From: Marivita sp003149565
GTDB lineage: Bacteria; Pseudomonadota; Alphaproteobacteria; Rhodobacterales; Rhodobacteraceae
Assembly (NCBI RefSeq): GCF_965216415.1
Contig: NZ_CBDCFU010000002.1
Length of the DNA: 64,000 nt
Strand: one strand, 5' to 3'
Shown: in pieces, positions 35,149-43,727 of the stretch
How the letters are laid out: each line of letters opens with the position of its first letter
How positions within the stretch are numbered: the first letter of the stretch is position 1
Made by a program: the position numbers and the translations under genes
Notes under the pieces: generated by a model
Database searches by the model: none
What the model saw: only the letters and a program-made list of their open reading frames with translations
What the model was told of the DNA's origin: nothing

Positions 35149-35756
35149 GCACCCGCAACGGACCCCTTCGTGTTGGCATCGGTGGCCCGGTTGGCGCTGG
35201 CAAGACGTCGCTCACCGCAGCGCTGGCGAAGCGCCTCAAAGACACCCATTCGGTGGGTGTGATCACAAACGATATCTACACGCAGGAAGACGCAGAAGCG
35301 CTGATGCGGATGCAGATCCTGCCGCAGGACCGGGTGATCGGGGTGGAAACCGGCGGCTGCCCGCACACTGCGATCCGCGAGGACGCGTCGATCAATCTCG
35401 CCGCCGTGGCCGAGATGGTCAAGCGCCACCCCGATGTGGAAGTCGTGCTGATCGAGTCCGGTGGTGACAATCTGTCCGCCACCTTCAGCCCCGAGCTTGC
35501 CGACCTGACACTCTACGTGATCGACGTGGCGGCGGGTGAGGAAATCCCGCGCAAGGGCGGGCCTGCGCTGACGCGGTCTGATATCCTAGTGATCAACAAG
35601 ACAGACCTTGCACCGCACGTGGGCGCGTCGCTTGACGTCATGGACCGCGACGCCACCAGGATGCGCGGCGGCCGTCCATTTGTCTTTGCAGCCGTTCGTC
35701 ACGATGAAGGCGTCGACGAAGTTCTGGGCCATTTGAAGAAGATGTCTGGCCTTTGA
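35145..35756 (+). CDS. ureG: Urease accessory GTPase UreG
   Basis: 203 residues, SIMIBI-class GTPase that powers nickel delivery. The P-loop GGPVGAGKTSLT, the metal-binding CPH in GGCPHTAIRED, ESGGDNLSATFSPEL and the nucleotide-specific NKTD are all present. It overlaps ureF by four bases (ATGA) and ends the operon; a weak CCTATG/CATAGG hairpin follows at 35757-35772. Confidence 0.96.
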   Translation: MSTRNGPLRVGIGGPVGAGKTSLTAALAKRLKDTHSVGVITNDIYTQEDAEALMRMQILPQDRVIGVETGGCPHTAIREDASINLAAVAEMVKRHPDVEVVLIESGGDNLSATFSPELADLTLYVIDVAAGEEIPRKGGPALTRSDILVINKTDLAPHVGASLDVMDRDATRMRGGRPFVFAAVRHDEGVDEVLGHLKKMSGL

Positions 35757-35852
35757 CCTATGACCACATAGGTTTCGCCAATTTGCAAAATATACACATT
35801 TGACATATCTTGCCGTTAAAGCAGCAATAATAACAATAAATTGCGATCAGAT

Positions 35853-36311
35853 ATGGCGAAAAAAGGACAACAGATTGCCGCGCTGCCGATGCGGTGGAAA
35901 AAAGACGGCACGTTTCAGGTGCTGATGGTCACCTCACGCGAAACCAAACGCTGGGTCATGCCCAAAGGCTGGACGATGGACGGCAAGAAGCCGTGGAAGG
36001 CCGCCGAGATCGAAGCCTTGGAAGAGGCGGGCGCGGTTGGCTATATCGGCCGCGAAGTATTGGGCACCTACACCTACAAGAAACGGATGGACGATGGCTC
36101 GTTGCTCAAGTGCCATGTCGATGTTTATCCGATGGTGGTGGAAAAGCTGAAAAGCAACTGGAAAGAACGTAAAGAACGCAAGCGCAAGTGGTTCAGCGCC
36201 AAGGGTGCGGCCAAGCGGGTCAACGAACGCCAATTGTCCGAATTGCTGCGTACGCTGGAAAAAAAGCCGGCCAAGCAGCCTGTCATCCGCGAATTTCTCA
36301 AGGCGTCATAG
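35853..36311 (+). CDS. NUDIX hydrolase (diphosphoinositol phosphatase-like subgroup)
   Basis: 152 residues. The NUDIX region reads MPKGWTMDGKKPWKAA and then EIEALEEAG; the core EExxE-type acidic cluster is kept, while the usual Glu after Gly and the Arg of REUxEE are replaced, as in the bacterial subgroup with the PKGW signature. Substrates of that subgroup are nucleoside or inositol polyphosphates; the true one here is unknown. The start is ATG 35853. The basic C-terminus (KSNWKERKERKRKW) is distinctive. Confidence 0.85.
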   Translation: MAKKGQQIAALPMRWKKDGTFQVLMVTSRETKRWVMPKGWTMDGKKPWKAAEIEALEEAGAVGYIGREVLGTYTYKKRMDDGSLLKCHVDVYPMVVEKLKSNWKERKERKRKWFSAKGAAKRVNERQLSELLRTLEKKPAKQPVIREFLKAS

Positions 36312-36353
36312 CACCTCCGGGCCGACGGTCAGTTCGGCAGGACATTCAACGTC

Positions 36354-37643
36354 TTAATCCACAGGCAAACCGCTGGGCACGCGTTCTGGTCGCCCCAAAG
36401 GCCGCTCCAGTGCGGTGACACCTGTGAGACTTTCCAGAAATGCCACGATGTCGTCGACCTGACTGTCGCTCAGCGTCACCGGGCGCACGTCCACCGTTGC
36501 GGCGTGACGCGCCATTTCGAGCCGGTCCGACTGAATAACGAAGTCGATCTCTTGCAGCCACGGCACTTCGGGCAGACGAGCGCGCGCAGGTGTCCAAGCC
36601 GCACGCATCGAGACAGGATCTGCCATGTGGCGCACCATATCTTTCAGGCTCGCATAGGCACCATTGTGCCCGTAAGGCGCGGTCAGAGCCACATTGCGCA
36701 GCGATGGTGTACGAAACCGATACGCGTCTTCCAGATCATCCGTCGCGCCCATGCGGCCGACGTCGCGTGGGATCGGGTCCCAGCGGCGGGTACGACCGGG
36801 GCCAAACGGCGGCAGCGCCATCGCGTGAAAATCCTGATCGCTCAACAATGGCCCGTTGTGGCATTGCGCACAGCGCGCCTCACCGAAAAACAACCGCCGA
36901 CCCCGCTCTGCGTCCTCTGGCAGCGGCGTGCCATCCGTCAGGAACGCATCATAGGGGCTGTCGTAATTCGCCCATTCGGTGCCGATGAAGGCGGCCAGAG
37001 CGTTGCCGATTTCGACGATGGTCACGTCCTCGGGACGGTCGATATGGTCGAACGCGGTGACGAACATCTGCCCGTATTCCGGGATCGTGCGAACCCGTTT
37101 TGCGAGGATTGGCCAGCCGAGATCTATGCGGTCGGTCACTGCGCCGATGATCTCGTTTTCACCCGTATTGCCAGCCATCTCGAACTGCGCGGTCATCGGG
37201 AACAAGGCCTGTGCGGCAAGGATCGTCTCAAGCCCCTGCGGCAGCCATTCCTCGGCCGGGCTGTCATAACCGTTGCCGTATATGTCCGAGATTTCGAGCC
37301 GTCCGTCATGGAACAGCACCCGCACGTCCTTGTGCCCAAGGTTCCACAGGGCGGGTGCGTTGCGCGGAATGCGTTTGCGGATCTTGTCTGCCCCATCGCC
37401 AGGCTGGCGCTTTGGCCCCAGCCCGGTGCCGCCTTCACCGATGCCGAGCGACACGCCATCACCGCCCGCCAGATCATGGTGGTGACATGTGCCGCAGGAG
37501 ATGTTTTTGTTACCACTGAGGATTTTGTCATAGAACAGCAATTGTCCCACGCGTGCCTGATCTGCATCAAAGGTAATGAAGTCTTCGGCGGTTATGGGTT
37601 GTGCACCCGCAGGAGCGGCGAGCAGGGACACAGAGAAGAGCAG
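36354..37643 (-). CDS. Di-haem cytochrome c peroxidase / MauG family protein
   Basis: About 430 residues, exported. Two c-type haem motifs are visible: SCGTCHHHD near the N-terminus and RCAQCHNG near residue 255. RTPSLRNVALTAPYGHNGAY is the family signature after the second haem. The signal core LLFSVSLLAAPAGAQP is clear, but the frame has no ATG, GTG or TTG at a sensible place: only CTG 37643, a too-short GTG at 37631, or starts far upstream. In the next frame GTG 37681 would supply a good n-region (MKAVIQPV), so a frameshift is possible. The 5' end overlaps the divergent Sel1 gene. Confidence 0.78.
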   Translation of the reverse strand: MLFSVSLLAAPAGAQPITAEDFITFDADQARVGQLLFYDKILSGNKNISCGTCHHHDLAGGDGVSLGIGEGGTGLGPKRQPGDGADKIRKRIPRNAPALWNLGHKDVRVLFHDGRLEISDIYGNGYDSPAEEWLPQGLETILAAQALFPMTAQFEMAGNTGENEIIGAVTDRIDLGWPILAKRVRTIPEYGQMFVTAFDHIDRPEDVTIVEIGNALAAFIGTEWANYDSPYDAFLTDGTPLPEDAERGRRLFFGEARCAQCHNGPLLSDQDFHAMALPPFGPGRTRRWDPIPRDVGRMGATDDLEDAYRFRTPSLRNVALTAPYGHNGAYASLKDMVRHMADPVSMRAAWTPARARLPEVPWLQEIDFVIQSDRLEMARHAATVDVRPVTLSDSQVDDIVAFLESLTGVTALERPLGRPERVPSGLPVD

Positions 37644-37649
37644 ACCGAA

Positions 37650-38126
37650 ATGAACTGGACCGGTTGGATCACGGCTTTCACCCTGATGGCCACGCCTGCG
37701 CTGGCCGATATCGAGGATGCGCGCGATCTGATGGAGGAGGGCCGCTTTGAAGAGGCCTATGACGCGCTCTGGCCTGCGGCACGTTCGGGCAATGCCGAAG
37801 CCGAGGAACTGATTGGGGTCATGTACGCGCTGGGTCTGGGGGTGGAGCAGGACTATGTCCGCGCCTTTGACTGGTATCTGAGGGCGTCCCTCAAGGGACA
37901 TCCCGGCGCGCAATCGGGCATCGGCTGGTACTACGAAACCGGGCTTGGTCTGCCGGCCCCGGACCTTGTGCGCGCCTTCCTCTGGTACCAGCTCAGCACC
38001 ATCGGCGGAGATCCCGACGCGGCCATTTCGGTCGAGGAGGTGGTCAAGAAGATGACGCCGGAACAGATCGAACATGCGCAACGACTCGTGGATGACTACA
38101 GGGTCTGGCTCTACCCGTTTCGGTGA
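37650..38126 (+). CDS. Exported Sel1-repeat protein
   Basis: 158 residues with a signal peptide (MNWTGWITAFTLMATPALA). Sel1-like TPR repeats follow: AEAEELIGVMYALGLGVEQD, RAFDWYLRASLKGHPGAQSGIG and the next. These usually mediate protein contacts in the periplasm. Its start overlaps the 5' end of the divergent peroxidase gene, an unusual layout. A long plus-strand open frame extends upstream to 36504 but is only the antisense of the peroxidase. Confidence 0.8.
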   Translation: MNWTGWITAFTLMATPALADIEDARDLMEEGRFEEAYDALWPAARSGNAEAEELIGVMYALGLGVEQDYVRAFDWYLRASLKGHPGAQSGIGWYYETGLGLPAPDLVRAFLWYQLSTIGGDPDAAISVEEVVKKMTPEQIEHAQRLVDDYRVWLYPFR

Positions 38127-38222
38127 GTGTTAAGGATTGCCCTACCAGGGGCAAGTGGCAGGAGTGTGGCGATTGCGGCGCGTTTCGTAGGGTGTGTACT
38201 TGCACGCACCAAAGCCGAGCAT

Positions 38223-38636
38223 TCAGGTCTGCGTCATGTGTGGCCCTGCCAGACAGCGGGTTACGGCGGCGTCCACGTTGTGGAATCCTTGACTGATTGC
38301 GCGATCGTCGATGCCTGTCAGCCGGACCTCGAATGTCTTCTCGCGCCCATTCTTGCATTTTACTTTGACGATGCCGTTCTCCACCGGCCCCTTGAACGTG
38401 AGGGTCACGTCGAAATCCGGCGGGTTGGCGAGGTTCTCCGCCGTGCGGCGTGCAGCGGCTTGTCCGGCAGGATCGAGCAGTCCGCGCCGGCCAAGCTCAA
38501 CCTCAGCCTGCCGGAACGCCGTAACCGTTGCGCTTTGGTCATAGAAGGTGGCCATCGGGAAGCGTTTCATCCCGTGGGTGATCCAGACGCCGAACAACTG
38601 GCCGTCACCGGTGACTGCAATCGAGGGTTTCGACAT
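38223..38636 (-). CDS. Hypothetical protein
   Basis: 137 residues, no signal peptide or membrane segment. Start ATG 38636 is preceded by AAAGGAG seven bases away, which rules out the 50-codon upstream extension. It begins MSKPSIAVTGDGQLFGVW and has NGIVKVKCKNGREKTFEVRL and a C-terminal Cys. I do not recognise a family. It converges with the Sel1 gene. Confidence 0.65.
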   Translation of the reverse strand: MSKPSIAVTGDGQLFGVWITHGMKRFPMATFYDQSATVTAFRQAEVELGRRGLLDPAGQAAARRTAENLANPPDFDVTLTFKGPVENGIVKVKCKNGREKTFEVRLTGIDDRAISQGFHNVDAAVTRCLAGPHMTQT

Positions 38637-39054
38637 GGCAAGGCTCCTTTTCGGGCGAGGGGCTGATCCGATCATGCACCAGATCGGCGCGCGGGCAAAA
38701 TCCGGATGCAGAGCCTGTGAAGGCTCTGGCTCTGTCTTTTCGAAGAGACCGGTCAGCGCACGCTCCGTTTCCCATCTGTTAACCAACTCTCGCGCATACC
38801 CCTGCCCACGATGCGCATCGAGCGGGAAGGGTCACTCCCATGCCGCGAACCTTGAACTGACATCTCTCTTTTGCCCTGTGACGGGGGCGACCATGAGAAA
38901 CCGGTTTCGATAGGCCCTGAAAGGGGCACAGGTCCCGGGGGAGACCCCGGCAGATGAGAGAACCGTCAGGCCCATAAGGGCGGCGCCGCTTCTTCTCCTT
39001 TTTAAACGTCATCCTCGGGTCAAGCCGGAGGATGACCGTGCCTCGACTCCAAAA
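38637..39054. other. Intergenic region with several inverted repeats, no gene
   Basis: About 420 bases without a convincing gene. It contains hairpins AGAGCCT/AGGCTCT (38710-38727) and CCGGGG/CCCCGG (38935-38950). On the minus strand at about 38989-39006 is a sequence (TTTAAAAAGGAGAAGAAGCG) resembling the GCATATTT...GAAGAAGC repeat. A GTCATCCTC/GAGGATGAC element lies at 39008-39036. Confidence 0.5.
39008..39036. repeat. REP-like palindrome
   Basis: GTCATCCTC (39008-39016) and GAGGATGAC (39028-39036) form a 9-bp stem around GGGTCAAGCCG. Palindromes of this GTCATCCTCGGGTCAAGCC type are widely dispersed in alphaproteobacterial intergenic DNA. Confidence 0.7.
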
Positions 39055-39086
39055 CAAAAAAAGGCCCCGGAGTGTCCTCCGAGGCC
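39055..39086 (-). terminator. Rho-independent terminator of the TRAP/monooxygenase operon
   Basis: On the minus strand GGCCTCGGAG pairs with CTCCGGGGCC (positions 39086-39063) around GACA, followed by a run of eight T. It lies 23 bases after the dctP stop and ends the operon. Confidence 0.92.
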
Positions 39087-39108
39087 CTGTGCTGCATTCT
39101 GAATGAAA

Positions 39109-40167
39109 TCAGTTCAGATCAGCTTCATACTCTGCTGCAAGATCAGCTTCCGCCTCTTCGACAGCTTTGGTCAGTGCTTCAAAGATTTCGGGGCCGCCAT
39201 CGACGTTTTCCTGGAACCATTCGAACACAGGTGCCGCCGCATCGCGGAAGGCTGCTTTTTCTTCGGGGGTCGGGACATAGAGGTCACCGCCGCCCGCAAC
39301 AAAGTCCTGGTACGCCTGGATCGACTTGCGCTTGGGAGACGCAAAGGTCGCCTGTTGGAGTGCGGCAAAGCCGTCCACCACGACGCGGCGCAGGTCTTCG
39401 GGCATCGACATGAACTTTTCGTTGTTCATCACCCAGATCGCGCCCATGTAGGCGTGCCCGTCGAGCGTAACATATTGCAGGCCGGCATCCGGAAACTTCA
39501 TGCCCATGATGTCGGTGATGCCGTTCTTCGAGCCGTCCACCACGCCTGTCTGGAACGATGTGAAAAGCTCGGGCCAGCTGATCGGGGTCGGCGAGGCGCC
39601 CATGGCCTTCACAACCTCCTGCGGCAGATCGGCGACCACGGTGCGGATCTTGAGCCCTTCGAGATCCTCGGGGCTGGTCACGCGGCGCTGCGTGTTGGCA
39701 AAGTTGCGCCAGCCGCCGGTGTTGCCGATGGTCATGATGCGGATCGTGTCGCCCGAATCCTCGAGCGCCATGTCGCGCATGGTGCGGGTAAAGTCGCCCG
39801 ACAACACGTGTTCTGCCACGCGGTCGTCCGACATCAGGTAAGGCAGGTCGAGAACCTGCACGTAGGGGAAGATGCCCGCAGCACCGCCAGACGTGGTCAC
39901 GAAGACGTCGATGGAGCCGTCGGCCACACCCTGAAGGCATTCCGCACCGCCCGAGCAGAGCTGTGTGCCAATGAAGAGCTCAACCGCGATGCGGCCGTTC
40001 GAGGCGTTCTCGACATGGTTCTTGAAGACGACGAGGCCGTCGTAATCCTCGTCGTTCTCGTTCGAGTTGGCTGTGGCGCGGATTGTGAAATCCTGCGCGG
40101 CCGCTGTGATGGCGGACCCCGCCAAAAGGGCGGCTGTCAGTGCCGCTGTTGTCAGACCTTTGAGCAT
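39109..40167 (-). CDS. TRAP transporter substrate-binding protein (DctP type)
   Basis: 352 residues. A signal peptide (MLKGLTTAALTAALLAGSAI, cleaved near AAAQ) is followed by the DctP fold. The conserved Arg region is LEGLKIRTV (VVADLPQEV follows) and WPELFTSFQTGVVDGSKNG is typical. It binds the substrate in the periplasm for the membrane subunits encoded upstream in the same operon. The ATG at 40167 has an AGGGAGAA site. The genetic company suggests a sulfosugar or related sulfonate as ligand; this is inference. Confidence 0.9.
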   Translation of the reverse strand: MLKGLTTAALTAALLAGSAITAAAQDFTIRATANSNENDEDYDGLVVFKNHVENASNGRIAVELFIGTQLCSGGAECLQGVADGSIDVFVTTSGGAAGIFPYVQVLDLPYLMSDDRVAEHVLSGDFTRTMRDMALEDSGDTIRIMTIGNTGGWRNFANTQRRVTSPEDLEGLKIRTVVADLPQEVVKAMGASPTPISWPELFTSFQTGVVDGSKNGITDIMGMKFPDAGLQYVTLDGHAYMGAIWVMNNEKFMSMPEDLRRVVVDGFAALQQATFASPKRKSIQAYQDFVAGGGDLYVPTPEEKAAFRDAAAPVFEWFQENVDGGPEIFEALTKAVEEAEADLAAEYEADLN

Positions 40168-40227
40168 TTGGTTCTCCCTGTTTTTGTCTCGGTCAACTGT
40201 AGGGTGCGCGATCTCACGCACCGAGCT

Positions 40228-41517
40228 TTAATCCGCAAACCCGGTCAGGCGCGGAATGGTCATGGAAATCTCCGGGATGAAAGTGATCAGGAAAATCACG
40301 ATGATCTCGATGGCAAGGAAGGGCAGGATCGCCTTGGAGATGGTCTCGACCCGTTCGCCAGACACGGATGAGGCGACGAAGAGAACAAGCCCCATCGGAG
40401 GTGTGGCGAGGCCGACGGTAAGGTTCACCGACATGATGATCGCGAAATGGATCGGGTCCACTCCCAGATCGACAAAGATCGGCCCGAGGATCGGCCCGAG
40501 AATGATGATCGCGGGCCCGGCGTCGAGGAACATGCCGACGACGAAAAGCAAGAGGTTGATCAGGAACAGCAGGATCAATGGGTTCTCGCTCAGGCCCAGC
40601 ACGAACTCGGCGAGGATCTCCGGCGTGTGCGACAGCGATACCACGGTCTTGAACGCCATCGCGGCCCCGACCAGCAACAGAACCGTCGCCGATGTCATCG
40701 CCGCGCGCATGAACACGTCGGGCAGGTCTTTCAGCTTGAGCGTGTTCAGCACGAACATGCCAACGATGATCGCGTAGCCGACCGCAACGGCGGCGGCCTC
40801 GGTCGGGGTGAAGACGCCGCCAAGAATACCGCCAAGTATGATGACAGGGGTCATGAGCGGAAAGAACGCCTTGAGCGATGCGTTGCCCCGCTCACCCCAG
40901 CTTGCCTTGCTGCGCGAGGCGGGAAAGTCGTAGCGATCGGCCATGAATTTGACCATGATCATCAGGCCGACACCAACAAGGATACCTGGCACGATACCGG
41001 CAAGGAAAAGCGCCGCGACGCTTTCACCCATCACGTAAGCATAGATGATCATGATGCCCGAGGGTGGGATGATCGGGCCGATGACGGAACTGGCGGCGGT
41101 GATCGCAGCTGCAAATTTACGGCTGTAGCCTTCCTTCTCCATTGCCGGGATGAGCATGGAGCCCAAGGCTGAAGTATCAGCCACGGCTGACCCGGACAGA
41201 CCCGCGAACAGCATCGACGACAAAACGTTCACATGCGCCAGACCGCCACGGAAGTGGCCCATCATCGCCTGAGAGAACTCAACCAGCCGCATGGTGATGC
41301 CGCCCCGGTTCATCAATTCACCGGCCAGCATGAAGAACGGGATCGCCATCAGCGGGAAGGAGGCCATGCCGTTGTAGACGTTGCGATAGAGCAGGATCAG
41401 GTCGCGATCCTGTCCGTTCAACCACAGCAGGATGCCGGGGGCGGCGAGCATGCCGAAGAACACCGGCAGGCCGATCATCAGGAAGACAAGGAAGAGAGGC
41501 AGGAACCAGACCAGCAT
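40228..41517 (-). CDS. TRAP transporter large permease (DctM type)
   Basis: 429 residues with about twelve membrane segments, the sodium-coupled permease of the TRAP system. Typical stretches are MNRGGITMRLVEF, SAVADTSALGSMLIPAMEKEG and IIPPSGIMIIYAYV. It starts four bases after the DctQ gene, so the two are coupled, and precedes the binding-protein gene by 60 bases. Confidence 0.93.
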   Translation of the reverse strand: MLVWFLPLFLVFLMIGLPVFFGMLAAPGILLWLNGQDRDLILLYRNVYNGMASFPLMAIPFFMLAGELMNRGGITMRLVEFSQAMMGHFRGGLAHVNVLSSMLFAGLSGSAVADTSALGSMLIPAMEKEGYSRKFAAAITAASSVIGPIIPPSGIMIIYAYVMGESVAALFLAGIVPGILVGVGLMIMVKFMADRYDFPASRSKASWGERGNASLKAFFPLMTPVIILGGILGGVFTPTEAAAVAVGYAIIVGMFVLNTLKLKDLPDVFMRAAMTSATVLLLVGAAMAFKTVVSLSHTPEILAEFVLGLSENPLILLFLINLLLFVVGMFLDAGPAIIILGPILGPIFVDLGVDPIHFAIIMSVNLTVGLATPPMGLVLFVASSVSGERVETISKAILPFLAIEIIVIFLITFIPEISMTIPRLTGFAD

Positions 41518-41521
41518 CGTG

Positions 41522-42100
41522 TCACTCCACCGTCAGCTCTGCATCGAGAGGTGAGCGCAACTGGTCGCCCCCTCCGGTCAGAGTGATGAGATTGCGCAGG
41601 ATCAATTCGATATTGACGATAAAGAGCAACCAAAGCCCGGTCACCAGCGATGCGATCTGCCAGGAGTTCGGCATCTTTTCCCAGCCATCCAGCGTGGGGT
41701 ATTTGAGGGACGCGCTTTTGAACTTGCCGGCAAGACCGCTCATTTCGGTCAGCCCCATCTGTGCGCCGATATAAAGCACCACGCCAGAGATCAGCAGCAA
41801 GACAAGCGCCAGGACAGCCGCACCGCGTTTTGACAAGCCGGAGGACAGGATTTCCAGTGCCACAAAGCCTCCCCGCCGATAAGCCGAGGGCGCGATGACG
41901 GCGGTCATCCACAGCATGAGAAAGATCGCGGCCTCTTCCGGCCAGGGAAGGGCGTTGCCCAGCACATAACGACAGAAGACCTGCAACAGGATGGCGCAGA
42001 CCATCAGACCGATGGCGGCAATAGCGATCCAGCGCCCGACGCGCAGCACGATATCGAGCACGGCTTCCAATGGCTTCAAAAGCCAAAGCAAAATGGCCAT
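41522..42100 (-). CDS. TRAP transporter small permease (DctQ type)
   Basis: 192 residues with four membrane segments. FCRYVLGNALPWPEEAAIFLM is the DctQ signature. It pairs with DctM. The ATG at 42100 has GGGAGGAAG upstream; the earlier in-frame start at 42121 lacks this. It lies 70 bases downstream of the flavin reductase gene in the same operon. Confidence 0.92.
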   Translation of the reverse strand: MAILLWLLKPLEAVLDIVLRVGRWIAIAAIGLMVCAILLQVFCRYVLGNALPWPEEAAIFLMLWMTAVIAPSAYRRGGFVALEILSSGLSKRGAAVLALVLLLISGVVLYIGAQMGLTEMSGLAGKFKSASLKYPTLDGWEKMPNSWQIASLVTGLWLLFIVNIELILRNLITLTGGGDQLRSPLDAELTVE

Positions 42101-42170
42101 CAGGCTTCCTCCCAGTCCCACACCGGCCTCCCCGCCGGTGGCCCCGCTCGTTGTGTTTTATCGGGGCAGT

Positions 42171-42677
42171 TTATGTCGCTTCAGTAAATCTCCCGTAGCA
42201 TCCGTTGTAAAACAAGAGCGGGTCTCCTTCCCGCGTGGTCACCCGACGCACGCGCGCGACAACGATGGAGTGATCTCCACCGTCATGTTCCGCCACCTTG
42301 GTGCATTCAAATCGACTAAGGCATCCGTTCAGCAGGGGGACCTTGTGATCGCCCAATTCCCAGTCGCACTGGTCGAACGGGTTCCCATTGCGGGCAAAGG
42401 CGGTGCAGAGGCTCGCCTGCTCTGCGCCCACCACGTGGATTGCAAAATGATCTGCCGCCATGAAGAACGGATAGCGGCTTGACGATTTCGCGGGCGACCA
42501 CAGCACCAAAGGCGGGTCGAGCGACACGCTGGCAAAGCTGTTGGCGGTGATGCCCAGAGGTCCATCGCCTGCATCGCAGGTGATCACGGTGACCCCGGTT
42601 CCGAAACGGCCAAGCGCGTCGCGGAATTCGCGGCTGTTGTCCTGTGCGGGATCGAAACTATGCGTCAAGGCGTTCAT
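42171..42677 (-). CDS. Flavin reductase (NAD(P)H:FMN; HpaC/SmoA-like)
   Basis: 168 residues of the flavin_reduct (HpaC/ActVB) family. FGTGVTVITCDAGDGPLGITANSFASVSLDPPLVL spans the flavin-binding core; HFAIHVVGAEQASLCTAFA follows. It reduces FMN for the partner monooxygenase encoded two genes upstream. In the Agrobacterium sulfo-SMO pathway the equivalent is SmoA. It starts eight bases after the aldo-keto reductase stop. Confidence 0.88.
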   Translation of the reverse strand: MNALTHSFDPAQDNSREFRDALGRFGTGVTVITCDAGDGPLGITANSFASVSLDPPLVLWSPAKSSSRYPFFMAADHFAIHVVGAEQASLCTAFARNGNPFDQCDWELGDHKVPLLNGCLSRFECTKVAEHDGGDHSIVVARVRRVTTREGDPLLFYNGCYGRFTEAT

Positions 42678-42685
42678 CGCGTGTC

Positions 42686-43573
42686 TCAGGCCACTTCATG
42701 GCCAAGGGCGTGGGTGTAAAGGTCAAACCATGTCTCCCGGTCGATCTGTATCTTGGCAGCATCGCCTATGCGGGCAATGCGGTCCAGATTGTTGGTGCCG
42801 AGGACAGGTAGAATGCGCGCCGGATGCGCCAAGAGCCAAGCTATCGCAACCGCCGCTTCGTCAACGCCATGATCGTCGCCAATTGTCTTGAGAGCCGTAC
42901 GCAGCGCAGCGTTTTTCGGCTCGAAGAGCGCACCACCTCCAAGCGGAGACCATGCCATCGGCGGCTGGCCTTTTTTCTGGTGGAACGCGATGTCGCCATT
43001 GGTGAAGGGCGCGTGATGCAGAAGGCTGATCTCGATCTGGTTGGTGACAAGCGGGGTCTTCATCGACGCCTGCAACAGGTCCCAATCCCAGGGGCGGAAA
43101 TTGGACACGCCGACCGCGCGTACCTTGCCGGAGGCCACAACTTCGTCGAGCGCGCCGCCGGTTTCGCAGGCATCCATAAGCGGGTCGGGGCGGTGGATCA
43201 GCAAAAGGTCGATATGGTCAATTTTCATCAGCCGCAACGAATGATCGACCGAGGACAGGATATGCGCGCGGGAGGTGTCGTAATATTTGACCCGGGCATC
43301 CGAATAGCGGCCCGCGGGGGCCACGATATCGCATTTCGTGACGATCTCGATCTGGTTGCGCAACTCGGGTGTGAGCGCGGAGCCGAAGATCTCCTCGGCC
43401 TCATAGCCGCCGTAGATATCCGCCTGATCCATTGTCGTGATGCCCTGATCCAGGCAGGCGCTGATCTTGTTGCGAATATGATCAACGCTCGTGTCAACAT
43501 CATCACCCAAGCGCCACATGCCGTAGACAAGGCGGCTCATTTCGAGGGCGTCGTTAAATTTTACGCGGTCCAT
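42686..43573 (-). CDS. Aldo-keto reductase (YdhF-like; candidate 6-oxo-glucose reductase)
   Basis: 295 residues of the aldo-keto reductase superfamily, most like E. coli YdhF. The catalytic tetrad positions are visible: Asp and Tyr in DQADIYGGYE, Lys in IVTKCDI, His in LLIHRPDPLM. MAWSPLGGGALF and the cofactor-binding PVLGTNNLDRI follow. Of two nearby ATGs, 43573 has AAGG at proper spacing and 43579 does not. In sulfo-SMO clusters an aldo-keto reductase (SmoB) reduces the aldehyde left after desulfonation; by context this is its likely counterpart. Confidence 0.85.
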   Translation of the reverse strand: MDRVKFNDALEMSRLVYGMWRLGDDVDTSVDHIRNKISACLDQGITTMDQADIYGGYEAEEIFGSALTPELRNQIEIVTKCDIVAPAGRYSDARVKYYDTSRAHILSSVDHSLRLMKIDHIDLLLIHRPDPLMDACETGGALDEVVASGKVRAVGVSNFRPWDWDLLQASMKTPLVTNQIEISLLHHAPFTNGDIAFHQKKGQPPMAWSPLGGGALFEPKNAALRTALKTIGDDHGVDEAAVAIAWLLAHPARILPVLGTNNLDRIARIGDAAKIQIDRETWFDLYTHALGHEVA

Positions 43574-43666
43574 GGTCATCCTTGGGTCTTTTCGGGTTTC
43601 TGGGTGTGGTGTTGGGACCTGCCGCGCCCTGTTCCTTGGGAAACGCGTGCTTTGTGGCCTGTGGCA

Positions 43667-43687
43667 AGATTCTTCGTAGAAGAATCT
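43667..43687. repeat. 9-bp perfect hairpin between monooxygenase and aldo-keto reductase genes
   Basis: AGATTCTTC (43667-43675), loop GTA, GAAGAATCT (43679-43687). The left arm with flanks, GCAAGATTCTTCG, recurs exactly at 61486-61498. No T-run follows on either strand, so it is more likely a repeat remnant or mRNA-processing element than a terminator. Confidence 0.75.
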
Positions 43688-43727
43688 AGACCGCATCCAT
43701 AAAATTCTGGTGAACGGGAAAGGTGCA

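Noticed and set aside
36504..37649. Plus-strand upstream extension of the Sel1 gene
   Set aside because: It is antisense to the di-haem peroxidase with two CxxCH motifs. The Sel1 gene's signal peptide begins at 37650.
38548..38913. Plus-strand 121-codon frame
   Set aside because: Overlaps the minus-strand hypothetical gene, which has a good ribosome site; Ser/Arg/Cys-rich composition is typical of a shadow.
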